Assembly: GCA_002308995.1 (NCBI GenBank)
Contig: DBWQ01000005.1
Span: 8,817 to 72,816, forward strand
Length of the DNA stretch: 64,000 bases
Direction: 5' to 3'
Source: Clostridiales bacterium UBA1234
Lineage (GTDB): Bacteria > Bacillota > Clostridia > TANB77 > UBA1234
Below are positions 8,983 through 17,991 of this stretch, one piece after another; the first letter of the stretch is position 1; each line of letters opens with the position of its first letter. Made by a program: the position numbers and the translations under genes. The notes beneath the pieces are model-generated. The model was not told the DNA's origin and did not search any database. It was given only the letters and a program-made list of their open reading frames with translations.

Positions 8983-9358
8983 GTTTGCTTTTGTTTTTTA
9001 TGCGTGTGAGCCTTTTGGGACTAAGCACGCCTTTATCGATACGATAAGGTATTAGTATAATAAGTTATCGTCAATTCGATCACCTCGGACGATGGGGAGT
9101 TTAATCGATGATAATTTTTAGTTAGTTTTTTGTGTTTAACTATTCGCGTCGCTATTTGCACCCAAAAAGAAGTTTTTAGATTTCTCCATGACTTGATTTT
9201 AAGGCAAGATAACAATCATAAAATTAGCATTTCATAAAAAAAGTCCTTGGGTTCGAATTTGTTCATGGCCATTGGTTGAATAGCCTCTCCAACCTATAGT
9301 AGAAGGTCGGCGCTTATTTGGTATTAAGATTTCTGCAATTTGAGGTGTTTACCTCGTT
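8945..9358 (-). ncRNA. candidate structured non-coding RNA, about 410 nt
   Basis: No credible protein is encoded between the kinase-like gene and the radical SAM gene, but a perfectly spaced promoter and a strong terminator delimit one transcript. It contains many stems, for example GAGGT/ACCTC near 9350, GGCTATT/AATGGCC near 9275, CCGACCT/AGGTTGG just 5' of that, and ACGATAA/TTATCGT near 9040-9070. Size and set-up suggest a housekeeping or regulatory RNA. I tested it by eye against RNase P RNA (no GAGGAAAGTCC), tmRNA (no tRNA-like ends), SRP RNA and common riboswitches and found no match. Identity is therefore open. Confidence 0.5.
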
Positions 9359-9364
9359 AACTTT

Positions 9365-9393
9365 ATTGTACCATTTCATTATTTTTGTTGCAA
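9365..9393 (-). promoter_or_regulatory. sigma-A type promoter of the RNA gene
   Basis: On the minus strand TTGCAA, a 17-bp spacer and TACAAT precede the first conserved hairpin by about 10 nt. Confidence 0.78.
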
Positions 9394-9411
9394 GCAAATC
9401 ACCAAATATTT

Positions 9412-9975
9412 TTATTTTTTTAACCAAGCATTGAACGCATCAATGATTGTTTCAACCACTTCTTCTTTACTAAGATTGGTTGTGTCTAAAACAAAATCAT
9501 AATTAGATTCATCTTCCTTATGAATGCCATATACTTCAAAATATCTTTCGTTTTCTAGCCTAAATCTTCTTTGCATATCTTCCTTTTGCTCTTGCACTGT
9601 AGCAAATCTTTCGCTTTCTTTACGCTTTGGATCATTAAAAGCACGACGTGCTGCTTCATCAATATCTACCTTTAAGTACACTTTAAAAGAATCAGGAACT
9701 GCGTACCAACCAAGACGAGCATCAATAATAAGCTCATCATTTTCACGAGCAGCTTCCCTTGCACTTTCTTCAATTTCATTATCAATTTCTGGATGGTCTT
9801 TAACATATTCATTAAACTCTGTCACACTCATTCCCATCTTAACTGCTAGTTTTCTAAAGTACTCCCCGTTTCTGTGAATAGGGTAATTTAAAATCTCCAT
9901 TAACATATTGGATACTGTTGTTTTTCCGCTACCTAGTTCTCCTGCTAAACTAATGATTCTCTTTTTCTTTTCCAT
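9412..9975 (-). CDS. cytidylate-kinase-like P-loop kinase
   Basis: The start is the ATG with AAAGGAAG 7 bp upstream. The P-loop GELGSGKT is at residues 12-19. The rest follows the archaeal-type cytidylate kinase layout: NGEYFRKLA, then an acidic helical lid with DNEIEESARE, then LIIDARLGW, then a C-terminal helix. It probably phosphorylates a nucleoside monophosphate, but the family is also used for other small substrates, so the substrate is uncertain. It lies 19 bp after the exchanger gene, likely cotranscribed. Confidence 0.72.
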   Translation of the reverse strand: MEKKKRIISLAGELGSGKTTVSNMLMEILNYPIHRNGEYFRKLAVKMGMSVTEFNEYVKDHPEIDNEIEESAREAARENDELIIDARLGWYAVPDSFKVYLKVDIDEAARRAFNDPKRKESERFATVQEQKEDMQRRFRLENERYFEVYGIHKEDESNYDFVLDTTNLSKEEVVETIIDAFNAWLKK

Positions 9976-9994
9976 GACTTTTCTTCCTTTCTTT

Positions 9995-10987
9995 CTATCC
10001 TCTCCATACAACAAATGTGATATAACCACCATACATTAGAAGCAAAATAAAGCCTTCTAATCTAGAAAATTCAAACTTTCTTTTGACCTTGGTAAAAATA
10101 ATACACAAACTACTAGCAATTAAAAATACCAAAGCATCTATTAATAAAGAATTCCACTCTAGTTGAATTGGATTAATCACAGAAGCAAGACCTAGCACCA
10201 ACAAGATATTAAACATATTACTTCCGATTAGATTTCCCACAACAATTCCCATTTTTCCCTTTCTTCCAGCTGCAACCGATGTAAAAATCTCTGGAAGAGA
10301 GGTGCCAACTGCGATAACCAAAATAGAAATAAAGGTTTCTGAGATATGCATACGAATAGCTAAATCTTCAACAGAGTCAACCGCCCATCTTGCACCTAAA
10401 AATACCATAGCGATACCAACTAACATAAGAATAATGCTTTTGGTAAGTTCATTAATATCTTTTAGTTTTAATTTGACATCCTCTTTACCTATCTCTTCTT
10501 CTCGATCATTCCAATAATCAATATATCCATATAAAGTATAGTACATGAAAATACCAAACATCACCAAAAGAATCAATCCATCAGATCGAGAAAGCATATT
10601 GGCTCCGCCGTTTCCCAAAAGAACATCCGCCATTAAAACCAATAAGACAAATGCCGTTACTACCGTCATGTACATATCTTTACGAACTGTTTCTTTTAAG
10701 AATTTAATTGGTTTAATAATGGCAACTACCGCCAGTATCACACAGAGGTTAAACATATTGGTACCTATGATGTTACCAAGTGCAATCTCGTTATTTCCTG
10801 CCTGTGCCCCTGTCACAGCAACAATTAACTCTGGGAGACTGGTACCTAAAGATACAATCGTTACCCCTAAAATAATCTCACTAATCTTTAATAATTTTCC
10901 TATTTTAGAGCCTGAATCCACAAAAAAATCTGAACCTTTAATTAAGAAAATGATTCCAAGCCCCAACAAAACGATATCTTTAACCAA
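9995..10987 (-). CDS. calcium/sodium antiporter (CaCA family)
   Basis: The protein has the two inverted alpha repeats of the K+-independent YrbG-type exchangers: GTSLPELIVAVTGA with GNIIGTNMFN in the first half and GTSLPEIFTSVAAG with GNLIGSNMFN in the second. About ten membrane helices and an acidic cytosolic loop (WNDREEEIGKEDVK) between the halves are visible. The start is placed at a TTG preceded 8 bp upstream by AAGGAAG; a GTG three codons earlier overlaps that site and is less likely. It should exchange Ca2+ for Na+ or H+ at the membrane. Confidence 0.88.
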   Translation of the reverse strand: MVKDIVLLGLGIIFLIKGSDFFVDSGSKIGKLLKISEIILGVTIVSLGTSLPELIVAVTGAQAGNNEIALGNIIGTNMFNLCVILAVVAIIKPIKFLKETVRKDMYMTVVTAFVLLVLMADVLLGNGGANMLSRSDGLILLVMFGIFMYYTLYGYIDYWNDREEEIGKEDVKLKLKDINELTKSIILMLVGIAMVFLGARWAVDSVEDLAIRMHISETFISILVIAVGTSLPEIFTSVAAGRKGKMGIVVGNLIGSNMFNILLVLGLASVINPIQLEWNSLLIDALVFLIASSLCIIFTKVKRKFEFSRLEGFILLLMYGGYITFVVWRG

Positions 10988-11131
10988 ATAGTTCACTTCC
11001 TTATCTTCTGTATGTATCTACTTAACACCATTATTTTATACATAAAAACAAAAAATAGCAATCCCTTTCAAAAAAGAGTTTTAATTGTGTTTAAGCGAGC
11101 ATATCATGTCAAAGTCTGTACCCAATATGAA

Positions 11132-13093
11132 CTAGTTTTCTAAACTCTTTTCTAACTCCTTAATTTGGTCTCTAATTTCTGCTGCTTCTTCAAATTCCAT
11201 TCTCTCAGCATGTTCAAGCATTTGATTGGTTAATTCATCAATCACTTCTTGAAGCGTCTTTCCCTCTTCAATCTCGTATTTTTCTGATACTTCTTCTACA
11301 ATTGTGGCTTTAATATCATCACGAATTTCTTTCTGGATTGATTTTGGAATAATGCCATGCGCTTCGTTATATTCCATCTGAATTTTTCTTCTACGATTTG
11401 TCTCACGAATTGCTTTTTCCATTGAATCGGTAAGTTCATCTGCATACATGATAACTCTGCCATCTACGTTTCTGGCAGCCCTACCAATGGTTTGAATCAG
11501 TGAGCGCTCGCTTCGTAAAAATCCTTCTTTATCGGCATCCAAGATAGCAACTAAGGATACCTCTGGCAAATCTAATCCTTCTCTTAAAAGGTTGATACCC
11601 ACTAATACATCATACTTACCTTGTCGTAATTCCTTTAGAATTTTTAAACGTTCTAATGTATCAATATCGGAGTGCATGTAAGTAACTTTAATATTTAGTT
11701 CTTTTAAATAAGCCGTTAAATCTTCTGCCATCTTTTTGGTAAGTGTAGTTACTAATACGCGCTTACCTGTTTCAACCGTATCATGAATTTGTCCGATTAA
11801 GTCATCCACTTGATTTTCCTGTGGCCTTACTTCTATCTTAGGATCTAAAAGGCCGGTTGGACGAATGATTTGCTCTACGGTATTCGTAGAATGCTCTTTT
11901 TCGTATTCGGCCGGAGTAGCACTTACAAACACCACTTGATGAATTCTTTGCTCCCACTCTTCAAATTTTAGTGGGCGATTATCAAAAGCTGAAGGAAGCC
12001 TAAAGCCGTATTCTACCAATGCTTCTTTACGGGCTCTATCACCATTATACATGGCTCTTACTTGAGGAATGGTAACATGTGATTCATCAATCATGAGTAA
12101 GAAATCTTTTGGGAAATAATCCATTAACGTATATGGTGCACTACCAGGCGCTCTACCACTCATATGCCTTGAATAGTTTTCGATGCCTTGGCAAAAACCA
12201 GTTTCGCGCATCATTTCAATATCAAAATTCGTACGTTGTTCGATACGTTGTGCTTCTACTAGTTTATCCATCGCTTTTAATTCACGTACTCTATCCTCTA
12301 ATTCGATTTCAATGGTTTTAATGGCTTTCTCCATCTTTTCTTTGGAGGTAGCATAGTGCGAATTTGGGAAAATTAGTACATGATTTCTCGTGCCAATTTT
12401 GTGACCAGTTAACGCTTCTATCTCTGAAATCTTTTCTATCTCATCGCCAAAGAATTCAATACGAATCGCCTTCTCGTTTTCATTTGAAGGATATATTTCT
12501 ACGGTATCACCTTTAACTCTAAACTTACCTCTTTTAAATTCGATTTCATTTCGATCGTACTGCCTATCAATGAGTTGGCGAAGCAAGGTATCTCGATCAA
12601 TTTGCATACCAGGTCTTAAAGAAAGTGTTAATCCACTATAATCTTCTGGGTCACCTAATCCATAAATACACGAAACACTGGCAACAATAATGACATCTTT
12701 TCTTTCAAACAGTGCCGCTGTTGCTGAATGACGAAGCTTATCAATTTCTTCATTTACCGCAGAATCCTTTTCAATATACGTATCTGTTTGTGGCATATAA
12801 GCTTCTGGTTGATAGTAATCATAGTAGGATACAAAGTATTCCACCGCATTCTCCGGAAAGAACTCTTTAAACTCCGAATAAAGCTGCCCTGCTAAGGTTT
12901 TATTATGCGCCAAAATCAGTGTTGGCTTATTTACTTTTTCAATAATATTGGCCATCGTAAAAGTTTTACCACTTCCGGTAACACCCAAAAGAGTTTGATA
13001 TTTTTCACCATTATGAATACCTTTTACTAAGCCTTGGATTGCCTCTGGCTGGTCACCAGTAGGCGAGAATTTAGAATGTAACTTAAAATCCAT
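11132..13093 (-). CDS. uvrB: excinuclease ABC subunit B
   Basis: This is UvrB, the damage-verifying helicase-like subunit of nucleotide excision repair. The Walker A GVTGSGKT is at residues 37-44. The beta-hairpin region follows (YYDYYQPEAYMP), then DESHVTIPQVRAMYNGD, helicase motifs with QTIGRAARN, and the C-terminal UVR domain that contacts UvrC (EEAAEIRDQIKELEKSL). The start is the ATG 7 bp after GAGGTG. uvrA is not next to it in this window, and no clear terminator is visible in 10988-11131. Confidence 0.98.
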   Translation of the reverse strand: MDFKLHSKFSPTGDQPEAIQGLVKGIHNGEKYQTLLGVTGSGKTFTMANIIEKVNKPTLILAHNKTLAGQLYSEFKEFFPENAVEYFVSYYDYYQPEAYMPQTDTYIEKDSAVNEEIDKLRHSATAALFERKDVIIVASVSCIYGLGDPEDYSGLTLSLRPGMQIDRDTLLRQLIDRQYDRNEIEFKRGKFRVKGDTVEIYPSNENEKAIRIEFFGDEIEKISEIEALTGHKIGTRNHVLIFPNSHYATSKEKMEKAIKTIEIELEDRVRELKAMDKLVEAQRIEQRTNFDIEMMRETGFCQGIENYSRHMSGRAPGSAPYTLMDYFPKDFLLMIDESHVTIPQVRAMYNGDRARKEALVEYGFRLPSAFDNRPLKFEEWEQRIHQVVFVSATPAEYEKEHSTNTVEQIIRPTGLLDPKIEVRPQENQVDDLIGQIHDTVETGKRVLVTTLTKKMAEDLTAYLKELNIKVTYMHSDIDTLERLKILKELRQGKYDVLVGINLLREGLDLPEVSLVAILDADKEGFLRSERSLIQTIGRAARNVDGRVIMYADELTDSMEKAIRETNRRRKIQMEYNEAHGIIPKSIQKEIRDDIKATIVEEVSEKYEIEEGKTLQEVIDELTNQMLEHAERMEFEEAAEIRDQIKELEKSLEN

Positions 13094-13150
13094 CAAGTTT
13101 CACCTCACGGGCTATTTTACCACATTTTATCACAAAAAGCTAATAAAAAG

Positions 13151-13182
13151 AAAAATGTGATACTAATGAGTACCACATTTTT
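13151..13182 (-). terminator. intrinsic terminator
   Basis: AAAAATGTG and its complement CACATTTTT bracket a further 4-bp stem; on the minus strand a T-rich run follows. It ends the gene at 13190. Confidence 0.75.
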
Positions 13183-13189
13183 CCATATG

Positions 13190-13771
13190 TTAGATTTCTT
13201 GATACGAAGAAATCACTTTTTTCATGTCTTCATCCGTGAGGCCTAGTTCGTTACGAATAATCACGTACATGGGAATGTTGAGCGCCTTGGCGATAGGGTA
13301 AATAGCGCGAATATCCTTAAATGTACGTTCTCCAGTTTCTATCCGCTCATAAAACGTGCCTGAAATACCTCCCAAGGCCGCCAAATCTCTTATCGAATAC
13401 GGAATCTGTTCTGTCCTAACATGCCTTAAAAGTTCTCCATTGCTACGTTTTTCTTTGTACTTGTCCCTTATGGTAAAATGCCTATCCACTTCTTCATTGG
13501 AAAGTACCAAATAAAGCTGTATCAGCAAATCCAGTGAAAGAGGCAAATGACTGGAAATTCCGTAGAGATGCTTGATTTTGGCAAGTTCTCTCTCTCCTTT
13601 TTCTAGCCTCTCATAATGGGTGGGAGAACAACCGACAAGCTTACTAAAGTTCCTCACTTTGTATTGACTTTTGGCTTCTGGATGGGTTTCCTTCATGATA
13701 CAGCGCGTGCTTCTTACTAGGTGAGCAACGGCTGCTGTATTAGGGCTAGGCAAATACTTTGGTGTCCACAT
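13190..13771 (-). CDS. protein with two XRE-type helix-turn-helix domains
   Basis: Two Cro/CI-like HTH units are visible, at about residues 37-90 (VRNFSKLVGCSPTHYERLEKGE) and 113-172 (YSIRDLAALGGISGTFYERI). Both share the pattern hydrophobic-RxLAxxxGxSxxxYERxExGER, so they look like an internal duplication. No other domain is seen, so it is probably a small transcription regulator with a two-fold DNA contact in one chain. The start ATG has AAAGGAG 7 bp upstream. Its target is unknown. Confidence 0.7.
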   Translation of the reverse strand: MWTPKYLPSPNTAAVAHLVRSTRCIMKETHPEAKSQYKVRNFSKLVGCSPTHYERLEKGERELAKIKHLYGISSHLPLSLDLLIQLYLVLSNEEVDRHFTIRDKYKEKRSNGELLRHVRTEQIPYSIRDLAALGGISGTFYERIETGERTFKDIRAIYPIAKALNIPMYVIIRNELGLTDEDMKKVISSYQEI

Positions 13772-13884
13772 GATGTTTCTCCTTTATTGTGGATAAAAAT
13801 AGTGCTTAAAATGCTTACAATTGAAGAATATATCACAATCTTTGTGTTATGTCAACAAAAACATCAAAAAGCAAGCATAAGTGG

Positions 13885-13932
13885 CTGTCCCTGAATGTGC
13901 GAATCTAAATCTATATGACGTCCCTGTATACC
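13885..13932 (+). repeat. dispersed two-half-site repeat, copy 1 (degenerate)
   Basis: The first half-site CTGTCCCTGAATGTGCGA is intact; the second is reduced to GTCCCTGTATAC about 34 bp further on. The last codons and the stop of the SLH gene ending at 13911 lie inside it. Confidence 0.65.
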
Positions 13933-16925
13933 ATTTTATTTACGTTTTCTTCTGTCACATTTATATCGCAATCTACTCCCTCAATGACTTTATTTCCAGA
14001 TACTGTAATGTTTTGATTTTTCATAATCTCTTCAATTGTGTATCCTGGATAATGATTTTTCCTAAGTTGCAAGTAATCTCCAAGCTCATTGTTAATAATG
14101 GAAATATTCTCTACTCCGCCAAATACGTTGATACCATTCTGACTTCCATTTCCATATATTTTGTTTTCTGAAATAGTAACATTAGATATAAACTGATCCT
14201 TATATTCAGGAAGATAATCTCCATATTTAAAAAGTCTCTCTATATCGATTCCACACATAGGACGTGTGTCATCTGCACAATATATTAAATTATTAGAAAT
14301 AGTTATCTGTTGACCAGCAATAATAGCAATGTTATTACGCCTACAATGATGTATCTTATTATTCAATATTTGAATATCGATTGTTCTTTCCATTTCATCG
14401 TGCATTAAATCGGTAATAAGAATTCCATCGCCTTGCATATCACAGATTTCCAAGTCAAATAGTTTAATATGGCTTGAATTAGTTATTTGAATTCCATGTC
14501 CCCATTCAGAATACATTGTTCCATGTCTTCCTCGATCTCCTACAAGTTTGCCATTATGAATACTTACATTTTTTACTTCTACCAAATAGAAAAGATGATA
14601 CTGTCTCAAATTATTAGGAAAAACTTCTAATGTTGAACCATTCAAATCGATATCTATATTAGATGGTGGCGTGATACCTAACATTTCCCCTTGTAATAAT
14701 AGATTGTACATTGTTCCATCACCAGTGTATTTTCCATTCGTTAGTATTGGCACATCCGCTTTTTTAGCAATTCCTAATGATTCTATACAATAGTTTCCTT
14801 TTTCAAATTTAACTTTTGTTATTCCATGAGTGCTTGCATATTTTAAAGCTTCGTTAATTCCATTTAGATTATTCGTTGAAGCTTCCTTAGTTTCAATACC
14901 TTTTTGAATTCCAAAATATTCATTATTAATTAATCCTGTTTTTATGTCAATCGGTATTGCCTTTTTTAGTTTTGCTACTTGATAACTTACGCCATCAACT
15001 ACTAGTACTGAATTTTCTACCAAACAATCATTTTCTCGTTCTTTTATGGTTCCACTATAAGGGATATTTTCGCCACCAAGAGTGCCATCATAAAAACTAA
15101 ATCCATTCGTACTAACCACTGCATTTGTTTTTCCTAAAATAATTGGTGCATCATTTACAACTTTACTATCTTTTGTACCAATCATACTATTGGAATTTCC
15201 TTTATCCACGATAGTGCTATCATTAGTTGAAACAAGCTTTCCTCCAGTTATCTTCGTTGTTCCACTCGTTGTTTCACCATACGAAATAACAATACCTTTT
15301 GCTTCTAAAGTTCCTCCACTAATTGCTAAATTAAGCTTATTATTAACTCCAGAGTTTGCATTAATTAGGATTCTTCCTTCTGGGCTCTTAATCGTTCCAC
15401 CCGAGATATTGATAGAAGAGTTTAAATCTCCATATTTCGTACTAGAACCTGTATATAAAACATAGCCATTCTTTCCAACTGTCGATAACGTTCCTCCAGA
15501 AATATTCACATTAGCATTTTTTCGGATGACAATTAGTAAAGGATAATTACTTAATGCTGTAGAGTCAGTCGTGTCATTCTTTAGAATTCCTCCTTTAATA
15601 TTCACTGTTCCAGCTGTTGTATAAATGATTCCCCAATTACCATTTTGATTTTCTTTGTTAATAATAGTAGTATCACTAATATTGACATTTCCTGTATTTT
15701 CAATGATAAAAGTAATTGCATTCTTATCCGTTGCACGTGTCGTAATGATACCCTTCCCTTTAATCGTTAAAGCTCCTTTATTCGTAATAGCATGATAAAT
15801 CCCCATCGTTTTTCCATTCATATCAATGGTGATTTCTTTACCACTCGTAATACTCAATGTACTGGTATCTGTATAGTTTTCATTTATGACAATTGTTGCA
15901 CTGTTTGTTTGAATTGCTTCATATGCTTCTTGAAGGCTTGCATAACCTACTCCATCAACCATGCAATTATTCTTTGTTGTGGTTTCTGGTGGCTCTGATA
16001 TATTTGATGTTGTAGGTATAGGAGTTGGAGTGAGAGTTGATGTTGGAGTTGGTGTTGGAGTTGGTGTTGGTGTTGGTGTTGGTGTCGATGTAATGAGTGG
16101 TTGTTCAACTTTCGTTCTGGTACTCTTATTGTCCTTTATTTCATTGTTTTGACCATCTCTAATTGTAACGTAAACAGTGTATTTTTTATCACTAGTTAAA
16201 TCCTCAAAAGTAAAATACTTACTTTTACTCTTTACCCAGTTTTTATTATCAATTGAATATTCATATTCCTTTGCCCCAGTTGCATTCACTTTAACATCAA
16301 TGGTAGTATCTGTCGCATCTAATTGAATACTATGTAGTTCCAATTCTTTCTCTTGAAGTTCTTTTTGCTCTAGCACATGACAAATCATAATAGCAGCATC
16401 ACCTCTAGTAGCAGGACTAGAGTGATTATCATATACGATACCTTCTATCAATCCATAATTTTTAGCAACATCAATATATGAATTGGGCCAAACGATTTTC
16501 TCCATCGAATCTTCTAACCCTAATACTCTCACAAGCATTGTTAAAGCTTCTGCATAAGATACTTTTTTCTCTGGTCTAAAAGAGCTGTCTTCATAGCCAA
16601 TGATTACCTTGTTGCTCACAGCAATACTGATCCAATCATATGCCCAATGTGTTTGATTGACATCGAAAAAGGCAACACTATAATCGCTTAATTCTTGCTT
16701 TAAATCATTCGCTTCAACAATCATTTTACAAAATTGTGCTCTTGTCAGACTTTCATATGGTTTAAATGTCCCATCAGGGAAGCCATTCACAATGCCTTCA
16801 TTTGATAAAATCTCTACATACTCTTCAAATTTTGTGTTTTTGGTATCTTCAAAGGTTGCTGCAAAAGCAAATGTTTGTATTAAGCAAAGAATAGTGATTA
16901 ATACTCCTATTATTTTTTTATTCAT
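13911..16925 (-). CDS. SLH-anchored surface protein with beta-helix domains
   Basis: The 1004-residue protein starts with a signal peptide (residues 1-22, ending AFA). Three S-layer homology repeats follow at about 25-180 (GIVNGFPDGTFKPYESLTRAQF). A fibronectin-III-like domain lies at about 195-275, then a Thr-Pro linker made of TPTPTP repeats. Two right-handed beta-helix regions follow, the first rich in NISGGT motifs and the second like pectate-lyase or inverting-hydrolase folds (NNKIHHCRRNNIAIIAGQQI). SLH domains bind wall polysaccharide, so it sits on the cell surface. Carbohydrate binding or cleavage is plausible but no catalytic residues can be assigned. GGAGG stands 5 bp before the ATG. 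Confidence 0.85.
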   Translation of the reverse strand: MNKKIIGVLITILCLIQTFAFAATFEDTKNTKFEEYVEILSNEGIVNGFPDGTFKPYESLTRAQFCKMIVEANDLKQELSDYSVAFFDVNQTHWAYDWISIAVSNKVIIGYEDSSFRPEKKVSYAEALTMLVRVLGLEDSMEKIVWPNSYIDVAKNYGLIEGIVYDNHSSPATRGDAAIMICHVLEQKELQEKELELHSIQLDATDTTIDVKVNATGAKEYEYSIDNKNWVKSKSKYFTFEDLTSDKKYTVYVTIRDGQNNEIKDNKSTRTKVEQPLITSTPTPTPTPTPTPTPTSTLTPTPIPTTSNISEPPETTTKNNCMVDGVGYASLQEAYEAIQTNSATIVINENYTDTSTLSITSGKEITIDMNGKTMGIYHAITNKGALTIKGKGIITTRATDKNAITFIIENTGNVNISDTTIINKENQNGNWGIIYTTAGTVNIKGGILKNDTTDSTALSNYPLLIVIRKNANVNISGGTLSTVGKNGYVLYTGSSTKYGDLNSSINISGGTIKSPEGRILINANSGVNNKLNLAISGGTLEAKGIVISYGETTSGTTKITGGKLVSTNDSTIVDKGNSNSMIGTKDSKVVNDAPIILGKTNAVVSTNGFSFYDGTLGGENIPYSGTIKERENDCLVENSVLVVDGVSYQVAKLKKAIPIDIKTGLINNEYFGIQKGIETKEASTNNLNGINEALKYASTHGITKVKFEKGNYCIESLGIAKKADVPILTNGKYTGDGTMYNLLLQGEMLGITPPSNIDIDLNGSTLEVFPNNLRQYHLFYLVEVKNVSIHNGKLVGDRGRHGTMYSEWGHGIQITNSSHIKLFDLEICDMQGDGILITDLMHDEMERTIDIQILNNKIHHCRRNNIAIIAGQQITISNNLIYCADDTRPMCGIDIERLFKYGDYLPEYKDQFISNVTISENKIYGNGSQNGINVFGGVENISIINNELGDYLQLRKNHYPGYTIEEIMKNQNITVSGNKVIEGVDCDINVTEENVNKMVYRDVI

Positions 16926-16963
16926 GTTATCCTCCTCTAAAATATATCATTTGCATCGTCTTT

Positions 16964-16992
16964 ATTATATATTTTTCGACATCCTGATGCAA
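16964..16992 (-). promoter_or_regulatory. sigma-A type promoter of the SLH gene
   Basis: On the minus strand TTGCAT, a 17-bp spacer and TATAAT lie about 40 bp upstream of the start. Confidence 0.65.
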
Positions 16993-17000
16993 CATTTTTC

Positions 17001-17050
17001 GCACATTCCAGAACAAACCTTTTCGAGTGCTTCCGCACATTTGAGGACAG
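17001..17050 (-). repeat. dispersed two-half-site repeat, copy 2 (degenerate)
   Basis: In minus orientation CTGTCCTCAAATGTGCGG is followed 34 bp later by TGTTCTGGAATGTGCG, with the spacer AGCACTCGAAAAGGTT matching the other copies loosely. Confidence 0.65.
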
Positions 17051-17101
17051 ATATTTTAAGTGTTTCAATCTTTAACTTTCATCAATCATATCCTATTCCT
17101 T

Positions 17102-17869
17102 TCATTTTCCAATAAACATTTGCACATAGACTTTTCCATATTTTGGGCTACTGACAACACCAATTCCTGTGTAGTTAAAACTGCTATTTAAGATATTTGC
17201 TTTATGGCCTGACGAATTCATCCATGCATTCACCGCCCCGCTATTACTGGAATTTCCTGCAATATTTTCGCCCGCTGTTTTGTAGCTAATTTTAAAACTT
17301 GTCATCATTTGAAAAGGAGTACCGTAGGTTGGTGATTCGTGTGCAAAATAGTTGTTATCCACTAAATCATGTGCTTTAATTCTAGCCACTCTTTGAAGTT
17401 CTGCATCTACCTTTACTGCTGTTAAACCATTATTTATTCTTTGCTGATTGATTAAATCAAATACTTCTTTTTCATCTGCGCTTAAACTTGCATTTACCGT
17501 ATTTGTTGTGCCACTATCACCACCTGTATTTGTTTTTTCATTATTTGACACATTTGGATAAATTGGTTTTACATATTTTTGACTCACCGTACCAACGTGG
17601 TCATCATTAGTTTGCACCACATACCAATCCCCAATCCCTGCAAATACACGAATGTATTCGTTCTTTTTTACTGTAGTCACAATGCTAAACCAGGTACCTG
17701 GACCGCTTCTTACATTTAAAGTGCTAGCCGTAACCAAGCCTGTTGAAAAATCAGTTTTGTAATAATGTTGCATGGCGTAGGAAACACCGAAGGATAGAAG
17801 TGTCATCATCATAACAGAACTTACCAAAAAAATAGTCAGTGCTTTTTTCTTCATAAAATAAACATTCAA
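17102..17869 (-). CDS. exported SH3-like/CAP-domain protein
   Basis: A hydrophobic N-terminus (signal peptide or anchor) is followed by a bacterial SH3 domain (LVTASTLNVRSGPGTWFSIV), a Ser/Thr/Asn linker and a C-terminal CAP/SCP domain (EKEVFDLINQQRINNGL, ARIKAHDLVDNNYFAHESP, TAGENIAGN, WMNSSGHKANILN). The paired histidines and glutamates of the CAP fold are present. The domain pair is common in wall-associated proteins of Bacillota and related to YkwD. The start is uncertain: a TTG at 17869 has AAGGGG 9 bp upstream, while an ATG at 17854 begins the more typical MKKKAL signal. Confidence 0.87.
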   Translation of the reverse strand: MNVYFMKKKALTIFLVSSVMMMTLLSFGVSYAMQHYYKTDFSTGLVTASTLNVRSGPGTWFSIVTTVKKNEYIRVFAGIGDWYVVQTNDDHVGTVSQKYVKPIYPNVSNNEKTNTGGDSGTTNTVNASLSADEKEVFDLINQQRINNGLTAVKVDAELQRVARIKAHDLVDNNYFAHESPTYGTPFQMMTSFKISYKTAGENIAGNSSNSGAVNAWMNSSGHKANILNSSFNYTGIGVVSSPKYGKVYVQMFIGK

Positions 17870-17922
17870 AAAACTCACCCCTTACAAAAGTATGTCAGTA
17901 TGAATGTCCATTATCACAAAGA

Positions 17923-17974
17923 GCGCACATCCAGGGACAACCATTTTCGAGCGATTTCGCACATAAAGGGACAG
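17923..17974 (-). repeat. dispersed two-half-site repeat, copy 3, left flank of transposase gene
   Basis: In minus orientation CTGTCCCTTTATGTGCGA is followed 34 bp later by TGTCCCTGGATGTGCGC. It is a near-perfect inverted copy of the repeat at 18878 on the other side of the transposase gene. Confidence 0.8.
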
Positions 17975-17991
17975 AAGCTGTTCAAAAGCGT

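Noticed and set aside
9033..9215. 60-codon minus-strand frame inside the RNA gene
   Set aside because: It has no ribosome site, an unlikely composition, and overlaps stable RNA stems between a promoter and a terminator.
8945..9358. tmRNA, RNase P RNA, SRP RNA or a metabolite riboswitch
   Set aside because: The expected signatures (tRNA-like ends with GGTTCGA, GAGGAAAGTCC, the SRP tetraloop helix, riboswitch cores) are not visible, and the gene after the terminator is not a typical riboswitch target.
16020..16090. Short tandem repeat as CRISPR-like or regulatory element
   Set aside because: It is low-complexity coding DNA for the Thr-Pro linker of the SLH protein; there are no spacers.
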